From assembly GCA_005405945.1 (NCBI GenBank), contig BJHW01000001.1, positions 1,736,001 to 1,800,000 of the forward strand: DNA of 64,000 nucleotides, read 5' to 3'. Under the pieces are notes generated by a model. It ran no database searches. It was given only the letters and a program-made list of their open reading frames with translations, and was not told where the DNA came from. How positions within the stretch are numbered: the first letter of the stretch is position 1; every line of letters starts with the position of its first letter. Shown one piece after another: positions 42,132-52,690 of this stretch. A program made the translations under genes and the position numbers. Origin of the DNA: Streptomyces violaceusniger (GTDB lineage Bacteria > Actinomycetota > Actinomycetes > Streptomycetales > Streptomycetaceae).

Positions 42132-42401
42132 TCAAAGTGCAGTACAGCCGGGATGGCATTCGGTGGCGAACCCGAGCAAGGGGTCGAGTGCGCGGGCCGT
42201 ATGACCGGCAGTGATTGTGTGGTCGGCGTCGATATCGCCGATAAATCCGCCACGCCGCGTCGGGTGGTCGATTTCCCCGCGGCTCAAGGCGGCGATCCCG
42301 GAGGTCAGCCGGTCGATCATTTGGTCCGTTGAAGCAGTAGGTCCGACCGGCCGCGCGGTCCGGGTGATATCGGACGCACGCAACTCCAAAACACTCACCA
42401 A
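42132..42401 (-). pseudogene. Possible remnant of an L-lysine cyclodeaminase gene (N-terminal fragment only)
   Basis: This is an 89-codon frame starting TTG 42401 or GTG 42398 behind a G run, directly downstream of a good promoter and upstream of the NRPS. Residues about 4-57 look like the N-terminus of the ornithine cyclodeaminase family, and of RapL/FkbL-type lysine cyclodeaminases in particular. The segment has VLELRASDI, then MIDRLTSGIAALSRGEID, then RRGGFIGD. After that the similarity stops and the frame closes, where a working enzyme has about 300 more residues. Such an enzyme would make the pipecolate that the NRPS uses. The match is from memory of the family, so I keep confidence moderate; the alternative is a chance frame in a leader region. 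Confidence 0.4.
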
Positions 42402-42439
42402 TGCCCCCGTCCCCCGTCCAGCGAGCCCCCTCGAAGGGA

Positions 42440-42469
42440 ACCTAGATCGTTGGCTGATCCGCTGTCAAC
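42440..42469 (-). promoter_or_regulatory. Sigma70-like promoter reading into the NRPS/PKS operon
   Basis: On the minus strand, TTGACA (42469-42464) and TAGGTT (42445-42440) are separated by 18 bp. The -35 is a perfect consensus and the -10 fits TAnnnT. The start of transcription would be near 42433, about 30 bp before the cyclodeaminase-like frame. It is the only strong promoter I see for the leftward genes. Confidence 0.6.
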
Positions 42470-42669
42470 CCATACTTTTGGGGCGGCAAAATAGGGCGAG
42501 TTGCCGACCTGCGCGAACTCACCCGCCCGCCCGATCCGCACGTCAGTGGCGCCGCGGCGATTTCCACTCGGCTACCCGTACGCGATGGGCCACCGCATCA
42601 CCATGGCCGGGCCCGCCGACGTCGGCAGCATCGGCGACGAGGGCGTCCAGTCACACGTTCTCCACCCTT

Positions 42670-42709
42670 CTTGCGCAAGCGACGTGCAATTCTTGCGCTA
42701 CGCTTGCGT
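42670..42709 (+). promoter_or_regulatory. Probable LacI-family operator
   Basis: A perfect 10-bp palindrome CTTGCGCAAG (42670-42679) is followed by two more TTGCG half-sites (42693 and 42704) just before the LacI start codon. LacI-family repressors bind palindromes with a central CG, so autoregulation is likely. A CTTGCG half-site recurs at 42842+1000, that is 43842, before the transporter genes. Confidence 0.5.
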
Positions 42710-42711
42710 AC

Positions 42712-43710
42712 ATGACGCGACGACTTGCTGAAGTGGCGAAGAAGGTCGGTGTCAGCGAGGCCACGGTCAGCCGGGTCCTCAACGGCAAGCCCGGGGTCTC
42801 CGAAGCCACCCGGCAGGCGGTGCTGTCCGCGCTGGACGTCCTCGGCTACGAGCGGCCCACGCAGCTGCGGGGCGACCGGGCCCGGCTGGTGGGGCTGGTG
42901 CTGCCCGAGCTGCAGAACCCCATCTTCCCGGCGTTCGCCGAGGTCATCGGCGGCGCGCTGGCCCAGCGTGGACTGACTCCGGTGCTGTGCACCCAGACCA
43001 AGGGCGGGGTCTCCGAGGCCGATTACGTGGCCCTGCTGCTGCAACAGCAGGTCTCCGGGGTGGTATTCGCGGGCGGGCTGTACGCGCAGGCCGACGCGCC
43101 GCACGACCACTACCGGCAGCTCGCCGAGCGCAACATCCCGGTGGTGCTGGTCAACGCGGCCATCGAGCACCTCGGTTTCCCGGGCGTCTCCTGCGACGAC
43201 GCCGTGGCCGTGGAGCAGGCGTGGCGGCATCTGGCCTCCCTCGGTCACGAGCGGATCGGGCTGGTGCTCGGGCCCGGTGACCACATGCCGTCGGCCCGCA
43301 AGCTGGCCGCCGCGCGGGCGATCGCCGGGCACCTTCCGGAGGAGTTCGTGGCCCGCGCGATCTTCTCGATCGAGGGCGGCCACGCCGCGGCGTCCCGGCT
43401 GATCGACCGGGGCGTCACGGGGATCATCTGCGCCAGCGACCCGCTGGCCCTGGGCGCGATACGAGCCGCGCGCCGCAAGGGGTTCGGCGTGCCGTCGCAG
43501 GTGTCCGTGGTCGGCTACGACGACTCCGCCTTCATGAACTGCACCGAGCCACCGCTGACCACCGTCCGCCAGCCCATCGAGGCCATGGGCAGGGCGGCGG
43601 TGGAGGTGCTGAACGCGCGGATCGGCGGGGCGGCCGTACCGGCCGAGGAGCTGCTGTTCGAGCCGGAGCTGGTGGTGCGCGGCTCCACCGCCCAGGCGCC
43701 ACGGGCGTGA
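42712..43710 (+). CDS. LacI-family transcriptional repressor
   Basis: This 332-residue DNA-binding regulator senses a sugar. The N-terminal helix-turn-helix and hinge are clear: RRLAEVAKKVGVSEATVSRVLNG with the invariant VSxATVSRVLN pattern, then the family hinge region. The rest is a periplasmic-binding-protein-like effector domain (LVGLVLPELQNPIFPAF through SVVGYDDSAFMNCTEPPLTTV). The ATG at 42712 puts the helix-turn-helix at residue 3, as is usual. It has no obvious ribosome site and may be leaderless. It lies before an ABC sugar importer and two glucosidases on the same strand, so it most likely controls those genes. The effector sugar cannot be read from the sequence; the neighbours suggest an alpha-glucoside. 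Confidence 0.9.
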   Translation: MTRRLAEVAKKVGVSEATVSRVLNGKPGVSEATRQAVLSALDVLGYERPTQLRGDRARLVGLVLPELQNPIFPAFAEVIGGALAQRGLTPVLCTQTKGGVSEADYVALLLQQQVSGVVFAGGLYAQADAPHDHYRQLAERNIPVVLVNAAIEHLGFPGVSCDDAVAVEQAWRHLASLGHERIGLVLGPGDHMPSARKLAAARAIAGHLPEEFVARAIFSIEGGHAAASRLIDRGVTGIICASDPLALGAIRAARRKGFGVPSQVSVVGYDDSAFMNCTEPPLTTVRQPIEAMGRAAVEVLNARIGGAAVPAEELLFEPELVVRGSTAQAPRA

Positions 43711-43836
43711 GACAACGGACCGTCGAGGGACGACCGAAGAGGCGGTCGGGAAGGCGGTCAGGAGACAGCCGAGAGGCGGTCGACAGGCTCAATCCACATG
43801 ATTCGCAGCACAGTTGAATAATTACAGAATCTACGC

Positions 43837-43857
43837 GACATCTTGCGGGCCGATGTC
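43837..43857 (+). promoter_or_regulatory. Inverted repeat upstream of the sugar importer operon
   Basis: GACATC and GATGTC flank 9 bp that contain CTTGCG, the same half-site seen at the LacI operator. It lies 93 bp before the binding-protein gene in the 239-bp gap after lacI. A second, imperfect inverted repeat (GAGTGTGC / CGCACTC) follows near 43868-43885. Either could be the operator for this operon; I could not place a convincing -35/-10 pair. Confidence 0.35.
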
Positions 43858-43949
43858 GTCGGTGCTTGAGTGTGCGGCGCACTCACGGTTGTGTGGCGCC
43901 CCGCTCGCGGCCGTGGGGCTTCCCTGCTCCTGTACAGAGGGGTCCACCC

Positions 43950-45293
43950 ATGAGAAGCACCGGGTTCCGTCGTACTCTCATCGCGCTCGGCACGTTCTCC
44001 CTCGCCCTCACCGCCTGCGGCGGGGCGGACGGCGGATCGGCGGGCGGAAAGACGCGTATCACGGTCAACTGCATGCCGCCCAAGAGCGCCAAGGTCGACC
44101 GCAGGTTCTTCGAGGAGGACATCGCCTCCTTCGAGAAGCAGAACCCGGACATCGACGTCGTCGCGCATGACGCGTTCCCCTGCCAGGACCCGAAGACGTT
44201 CGACGCCAAGCTGGCCGGGGGCCAGATGGAGAACGTCTTCTACACGTACTTCACCGACGCCCGACATGTCGTCGACATCAACCAGGCGGCCGATCTCACC
44301 CCGTACATCAAGGAGTTGAAGAGCTACTCCACCCTCAGCAAGCAGCTGCGCGACATCTACACGGTCGACGGCAAGATCTACGGCATCCCGCGCACCGGCT
44401 ACTCGATGGGCCTGATCTACAACCGCAAGCTCTTCGAGCAGGCCGGACTCGATCCCGACAAGCCGCCGATGACCTGGGAGGAGGTCCGCGCCGACGCCAG
44501 GAGGATCGCCAAGCTGGGCGGTGGCACGGTCGGCTACGCGGACTACAGCGCCCAGAATCAGGGCGGCTGGCACTTCACGGCCGAGCTGTACTCGCAGGGC
44601 GGCGATGTCGTCAGCGCGGACGGCGAGAAGGCCACCATCGACACCCCCGAGGCGCGGGCCGTCCTGCGGAACCTGCACGACATGCGCTGGGTGGACGACT
44701 CGATGGGCAGCAAGCAGCTCCTGGTCATCAACGACGCCCAGCAGCTGATGGGCTCCGGCAAGCTGGGCATGTACCTGGCCGCGCCCGACAACCTCCCGAT
44801 CCTGGTGAAGGAGAAGGGCGGCAACTACAAGGACCTCGCCATCGCCCCCATGCCCGGTGGCAAGGGCACGCTCATCGGCGGCGACGGCTACATGTTCCAG
44901 AAGAGGGACACGCCCGCCCAGATCCGGGCCGGCCTCAAGTGGCTCGACCACATGTTCCTCACCCCGGGCAAGGGATTCCTCGGCGACTACGTCCGCGCCA
45001 AGAAGCGGAACGCACCGGTGGGCCTGCCCGAGCCACGGCTGTTCACCGGCGCCGCCGACGCCGAGGACCAGCGGATCAAGAAGGCCAACGCCAATGTCCC
45101 CGTGGGCAATTACCAGTCCTTCCTCAACGGGAATCAGAAGCTGCGGATGAAGATCGAGCCGCCGCACGCCCAGCAGATCTACTCCGTGCTCGACGGGGCC
45201 GTCTCCGCCGTCCTCACCAAGAGGGACGCCGATATCGACCAGCTCCTGAGGGAAGCCTCCGGCAAGATCGACACCGTTCTGGCCCGGGGCTGA
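43950..45293 (+). CDS. ABC sugar transporter, substrate-binding lipoprotein
   Basis: This 447-residue extracellular solute-binding protein belongs to the family-1 (carbohydrate uptake CUT1) group. The signal peptide ends in the lipobox LTAC, so the mature protein is lipid-anchored to the outer face of the membrane. The fold markers of the family are present: YTVDGKIYGIPRTGYSMGLIYN and PPMTWEEVRADARRIAKLGG. I chose ATG 43950 because the longer frame upstream lacks a signal peptide. It is followed after 4 bp by two permease genes. No ATPase gene is nearby; in Streptomyces such importers usually share the MsiK ATPase encoded elsewhere. The substrate is probably a malto-, nigero- or other alpha-gluco-oligosaccharide, judged by the adjacent hydrolases. 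Confidence 0.9.
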   Translation: MRSTGFRRTLIALGTFSLALTACGGADGGSAGGKTRITVNCMPPKSAKVDRRFFEEDIASFEKQNPDIDVVAHDAFPCQDPKTFDAKLAGGQMENVFYTYFTDARHVVDINQAADLTPYIKELKSYSTLSKQLRDIYTVDGKIYGIPRTGYSMGLIYNRKLFEQAGLDPDKPPMTWEEVRADARRIAKLGGGTVGYADYSAQNQGGWHFTAELYSQGGDVVSADGEKATIDTPEARAVLRNLHDMRWVDDSMGSKQLLVINDAQQLMGSGKLGMYLAAPDNLPILVKEKGGNYKDLAIAPMPGGKGTLIGGDGYMFQKRDTPAQIRAGLKWLDHMFLTPGKGFLGDYVRAKKRNAPVGLPEPRLFTGAADAEDQRIKKANANVPVGNYQSFLNGNQKLRMKIEPPHAQQIYSVLDGAVSAVLTKRDADIDQLLREASGKIDTVLARG

Positions 45294-45297
45294 TCCG

Positions 45298-46253
45298 ATG
45301 CCCAAGACCACCGCGCGGCCGCCCGCCGAGGCGATCGCCGTCCACCCGGTGCAGGCGCCGCCCCCGGCGGGGGTCGGGGGCGGCGCCGCCTCGCCGACCA
45401 GGTCCGGGCCTATGGCTTCCTCCTCGGCGGCCTGATCTGCTTCGCGCTGTTCTCCTGGTATCCGGCGATCCGCGCGGTCGTGATCGCCTTCCAGAAGTAC
45501 ACGCCCGGCTCGTCCCCCGAATGGGTCGGCACCGCCAACTTCACCCGTGTCCTGCACGATCCGGAGTTCACCGCGGCCTGGCGGAACACCCTCACCTTCA
45601 CCCTGCTGGCGCTGCTCATCGGCTTCGCCGTCCCGTTCCTGCTCGCCCTCGTGCTCAATGAACTCCGGCACGCCAAGGCGTTCTTCAGGGTCGTGGTCTA
45701 TCTGCCGGTGATGATCCCGCCGGTGGTCAGCGCCCTGCTGTGGAAGTGGTTCTACGACCCGGGCGCCGGGCTGGCCAACGAGGCGCTGCGCTTCCTGCAC
45801 CTGCCCACCTCGAACTGGTCCAACGGCGCCGACACCGCCCTGGTCTCCCTCGTCGCCGTGGCCACCTGGGCCAATATGGGCGGCACCGTCCTGATCTACC
45901 TGGCGGCGCTGCAGTCCATCCCCGGTGAGCTGTACGAGGCGGCCGAACTGGACGGCGCGAGCCTGCTCCAGCGCATCCGCCACGTCACGATCCCCCAGAC
46001 GCGGTTCGTGATCCTCATGCTGATGCTGCTGCAGATCATCGCGACGATGCAGGTCTTCACCGAGCCGTTCGTGATCACTGGCGGTGGCCCGGAGAACGCC
46101 ACGGTCACCGTCCTCTACCTGATCTACAAGTACGCCTTCCTCTACAACGACTTCGGTGGCGCCTGTGCGCTGAGCGTGATGCTGCTCGTGCTGCTCGGCG
46201 CCTTCTCCGCCCTCTATCTGCGGCTCACCCGCTCCGGGGAGGACGACGCATGA
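45298..46253 (+). CDS. ABC sugar transporter permease, MalF-type (frameshifted near the N-terminus)
   Basis: This inner-membrane permease has six predicted helices. The EAA loop is visible as ELYEAAELDGASLLQRIRHVTIPQTR, which contacts the ATPase. It starts at ATG 45298, 4 bp after the binding-protein stop. The first ~25 codons are in another frame from the rest; one missing base in the C/G runs of 45361-45380 accounts for this, and the corrected N-terminus reads RRRLADQVRAYGFLLGGLIC. An unbroken reading would start only at 45480 and lose the first helix. Its stop overlaps the next start as ATGA. Confidence 0.87.
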
Positions 46254-47124
46254 GCACCCGGACCCTCGTCTCCCCCGCCACCCTGGCCCGCCCCGCGGCC
46301 GGGCCGTCTACTGGACGGTGTTCGCCGCCGTGGTGGTGCTGTTCGCGATCGCCTTCCTCTTCCCCGTCTACTGGATGGTGACGGGCGCGATGAAGTCGCC
46401 GGACGAGGTGGCGCGGACCCCGCCCACCCTCGCTCCGAAGGAGTGGCACCTCAGCGGCTACAGCGACGCCTGGGAGCTGATGGAGCTTCCGCGGCACCTG
46501 TGGAACACGGTGGTCCAGGCGGCCGGGGCGTGGCTGTTCCAGCTGGTCTTCTGCACGGCCGCCGCGTACGCCCTGTCCAGGCTGAAGCCCGCCTTCGGCA
46601 AGGTGATCCTCGGTGGCATCCTGGCCACGCTGATGGTCCCGGCCCAGGCGCTGGTCGTGCCGAAGTACCTGACCGTGGCCGACCTGCCGCTGGTCCACAC
46701 CAGCCTGCTCAACGACCCGCTCGCGATCTGGCTGCCGGCCGTCGCCAACGCCTTCAACCTCTATCTCCTCAAGCGGTTCTTCGACCAGCTCCCGCGCGAT
46801 GTCCTTGAGGCCGCCGAGATCGACGGCGCCGGGAAGTTGCGCACCCTGTGGTCGATCGTGCTGCCCATGTCGCGTCCGGTACTCGGTGTTGTGTCGATCT
46901 TCGCGCTGGTGGCGGTGTGGCAGGACTTCCTGTGGCCGCTGATGGTCTTCTCGGACACCGGCAAGCAGCCGATCAGCGTGGCACTCGTCCAGCTGTCGCA
47001 GAACATCCAGCTGACCGTGCTCATCGCCGCGATGGTCATCGCCAGCATCCCGATGGTCGCGCTGTTCCTGGTGTTCCAGCGGCACATCATCGCCGGGATC
47101 AGCGCGGGCAGCACGAAGGGCTGA
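46250..47124 (+). CDS. ABC sugar transporter permease, MalG-type (frameshifted near the N-terminus)
   Basis: This is the second inner-membrane subunit of the importer, with the EAA loop DVLEAAEIDGAGKLRTLWSIVLP. The start ATG 46250 overlaps the preceding stop, which implies translational coupling. One missing C in the run 46291-46294 breaks the N-terminus; the corrected reading passes through RAVYWTVFAAVVVLFAIAF, the first helix. An unbroken reading starts at 46318. Length and topology are normal for the MalG group once repaired. Confidence 0.87.
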
Positions 47125-47154
47125 CACCGCCCCCTCGACAGAAAGGCTCCCACC

Positions 47155-48753
<1,599 letters not shown>

Positions 48754-48808
48754 GCCACCACCACCCCACCGCGCTGTCCCACCACCCCCACCACGAAGGG
48801 ATCAGCAC

Positions 48809-50995
48809 ATGCACCGCAGCAGTACCGCATCGGCATCCGCCAAACGCCTGTCGGCGATCGGCGCGGCCGTCGCCCTCGCGGCCGGCATGCTCGTCGCCCT
48901 GACCCCCACGGCCGCACACGCGGCCGCGGGCGCCTCCCTGCCGTTCACCTCGGCCGAGGCCGAGTCGGCCACCACCACGGGGACGAAGATCGGCCCCGAC
49001 TTCACCCAGGCCACGCTCGCCTCCGAGGCGTCCGGGCGCCAGGCCGTCCGCCTCGCCGCCGGGCAGCGTGTGGAGTTCACCGCGCCGCGCGCCGCCAACG
49101 CGGTGAACGTGGCCTACAACGTGCCCGACGGCCAGTCGGGCACGTTGAACATCTACGTCAACGGCACCAAGCTGGCCAAGACCCTCGCGGTCACGTCCAG
49201 GTACTCGTACGTGGACACCAGCTGGATCGCGGGGTCGGAGACCCACCACCTCTACGACAACGCCCGGGTGCTGCTCGGCCAGAACGTCCAGGCGGGTGAC
49301 AAGATCGCCTTCGAGGCGGCGAACACCCAGGTCATCGTGGACGTGGCCGACTTCGAGCAGGTCGCGGCGGCCGCCTCCCAGCCCGCCGGATCGGTGTCCG
49401 TCACCTCCAAGGGCGCCGACCCCAGCGGGCAGGGCGACTCCACCCAGGCGTTCCGGGACGCCATCGCCGCCGCGCAGGGCGGAGTGGTCTGGATCCCGCC
49501 GGGTGACTACAAGCTGACCTCCTCGCTGGGCGGGGTCCAGAACGTCACCCTCCAGGGCGCCGGCAGCTGGCACTCCGTAGTGCACACCTCGCGGTTCATC
49601 GACCAGTCCAGTTCCTCCGGCAACGTGCACATCAAGGACTTCGCGGTCATCGGCGAGGTCACCGAGCGCGTCGACTCCAACCCCGACAACTTCGTCAACG
49701 GCTCGCTCGGCCCGGGCTCCAGCGTGTCGGGCATGTGGTTGCAGCACCTGAAGGTCGGTCTGTGGCTGATGGGCAACAACGACAACCTCGTGGTCGAGAA
49801 CAACCGCCTCCTGGACATGACGGCCGACGGCCTCAACCTCAACGGCTCCGCGAAGAACGTACGGGTCCGGAACAACTTCCTGCGCAACCAGGGCGACGAC
49901 GCGCTCGCCATGTGGTCGCTGAACTCGCCGGACACGGGCAGCAGCTTCGAGAACAACACCATCTCGCAGCCGAACCTCGCCAATGGCATCGCCATCTACG
50001 GCGGTACGGACATCACGGTCAAGAACAACCTGATCTCCGACACCAACGCCCTGGGCAGTGGGATCGCCATCTCCAACCAGAAGTTCATGGACCCGTTCCA
50101 CCCGCTGGCCGGCACGATCACGGTCGACGGCAACACGCTGGTCCGCGCGGGTGCCATGAACCCCAACTGGAACCACCCGATGGGCGCCCTGCGCGTCGAC
50201 TCCTACGACAGCGCGATCGAGGCCACCGTCAACATCACCAACACGACCATCACCGACAGCCCCTACAGCGCCTTCGAGTTCGTGTCCGGCGGCGGCAGGG
50301 GCTACGCGGTCAAGAACGTCAATGTGTCCGGCGCCACCGTGACCAACCCCGGAACGGTCGTCGTCCAGGCCGAGGCCCAGGGGGCGGCGAAGTTCGGCGA
50401 CGTCACGGCCGCCGGCGTCGGCGCGGCGGGCGTCTACAACTGCCCCTACCCGTCCGGCTCCGGCACCTTCAACCTCACCGACGGCGGTGGCAACTCCGGC
50501 TGGAGCAGCACCTGGTCGGACTGCTCCAGCTGGCCCCAGCCCGGCCAGGGCAACCCGGATCCCGATCCGGGCCGCAACCTCGCCAAGGGCCGCCCGGCCA
50601 CCGCGACCGGCTCCCAAGACGTCTACACCCCCGGCAAGGCGGTCGACGGCGACGCGAACACCTACTGGGAGTCGACCAACAACGCCTTTCCGCAGGCCCT
50701 GACGGTGGACCTCGGCGCCGGCCAGGCGGTCCGCCGGCTGGTGGTGAAGCTGCCGCCCTCGTCGGCGTGGGGCGCCCGCACCCAGACGCTGTCGGTGCTG
50801 GGCAGCACCGACGGCTCCTCGTACGCGACGGTGGTGGGCTCGCGGGGCTACCGCTTCGACCCGGCGTCCGGCAACAAGGTCACCGTCGCCCTGCCCGACA
50901 GCACGAATGTGCGCTACCTGAGGCTCAACGTCACCGGCAACACCGGCTGGCCCGCGGCCCAGGTCAGTGAGGTGGAGGCGTATCTGACCTCGTGA
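48809..50995 (+). CDS. Secreted GH87-type alpha-1,3-glucanase (mutanase/mycodextranase family) with carbohydrate-binding domains
   Basis: The product is 728 residues. Residues 1-38 are a signal peptide ending AHA. About 40-190 is a CBM-like beta-sandwich (FTSAEAESATTTG..., ending VDVADFEQV). About 200-585 is a right-handed beta-helix starting VTSKGADPSGQGDSTQAFRDAI. In it MTADGLNLNG and NQGDDALAMWS supply closely spaced Asp residues, as in GH87 enzymes. After a PDPDPG linker, residues about 595-728 form an F5/8 type C (discoidin, CBM32-like) domain. GH87 enzymes cut alpha-1,3-glucan, a polymer of fungal walls and dental plaque. Another beta-helix hydrolase family is possible, but the GDDA site and domain layout fit GH87 best. 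It follows the intracellular glucosidase by 55 bp: polymer cut outside, oligomers imported, then split inside. Confidence 0.78.
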   Translation: MHRSSTASASAKRLSAIGAAVALAAGMLVALTPTAAHAAAGASLPFTSAEAESATTTGTKIGPDFTQATLASEASGRQAVRLAAGQRVEFTAPRAANAVNVAYNVPDGQSGTLNIYVNGTKLAKTLAVTSRYSYVDTSWIAGSETHHLYDNARVLLGQNVQAGDKIAFEAANTQVIVDVADFEQVAAAASQPAGSVSVTSKGADPSGQGDSTQAFRDAIAAAQGGVVWIPPGDYKLTSSLGGVQNVTLQGAGSWHSVVHTSRFIDQSSSSGNVHIKDFAVIGEVTERVDSNPDNFVNGSLGPGSSVSGMWLQHLKVGLWLMGNNDNLVVENNRLLDMTADGLNLNGSAKNVRVRNNFLRNQGDDALAMWSLNSPDTGSSFENNTISQPNLANGIAIYGGTDITVKNNLISDTNALGSGIAISNQKFMDPFHPLAGTITVDGNTLVRAGAMNPNWNHPMGALRVDSYDSAIEATVNITNTTITDSPYSAFEFVSGGGRGYAVKNVNVSGATVTNPGTVVVQAEAQGAAKFGDVTAAGVGAAGVYNCPYPSGSGTFNLTDGGGNSGWSSTWSDCSSWPQPGQGNPDPDPGRNLAKGRPATATGSQDVYTPGKAVDGDANTYWESTNNAFPQALTVDLGAGQAVRRLVVKLPPSSAWGARTQTLSVLGSTDGSSYATVVGSRGYRFDPASGNKVTVALPDSTNVRYLRLNVTGNTGWPAAQVSEVEAYLTS

Positions 50996-51003
50996 TCCTC
51001 AAC

Positions 51004-51094
51004 CCCGCGCTTCGCCGTCCGGAGCCGTCCGGAGCCTTCCGGAGCCGCCCGGAGCCGCCCGGGCGCCCCGCCCACCGGCCCGGCGAAGCGCGGG
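51004..51094. terminator. Long inverted repeat after the glucanase gene, with a tandem repeat in its loop
   Basis: The 14-bp arms CCCGCGCTTCGCCG (51004-51017) and CGGCGAAGCGCGGG (51081-51094) are perfectly complementary. The 63-nt loop contains four 10-bp copies of (G/T)(T/C)CCGGAGCC at about 51017-51057. It lies 8 bp after the glucanase stop and could fold as a terminator or 3' stabiliser. There is no T tract, which is usual in Streptomyces. Confidence 0.5.
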
Positions 51095-51130
51095 AAACGA
51101 GGTGTGGATCATGGCGGTCACCAGGGGGCC

Positions 51131-52614
<1,484 letters not shown>

Positions 52615-52632
52615 CCTCCCCGCTTCCCTGGT

Positions 52633-52670
52633 CCGCCGCCCACCCGCGCCCGAGCGCGGGTGGGCGGCGG
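52633..52670. terminator. Strong terminator between argG and the convergent GH9 gene
   Basis: A 17-bp perfect stem (52633-52649 with 52654-52670) encloses the loop CCGA. It sits 18 bp after the argG stop and 20 bp from the end of the opposing GH9 gene, so it can serve both. Confidence 0.85.
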
Positions 52671-52690
52671 CGTGTTCCGGCCGGGCCGGG

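Larger units (their letters stand above)
42036..42711. other. Intergenic region between the PKS/NRPS cluster and the LacI gene
   Basis: Apart from the cyclodeaminase-like fragment, the leftward promoter and the LacI operator, I see no gene here. It is noticeably richer in A+T than its flanks, especially around 42050-42140 and 42440-42500. It separates divergent transcription units and probably marks this edge of the biosynthetic cluster. Confidence 0.6.

Noticed and set aside
41987..42253. Second leftward frame in the NRPS upstream region (88 codons)
   Set aside because: No family similarity and an overlap with the NRPS start. I kept only the frame with cyclodeaminase-like sequence.
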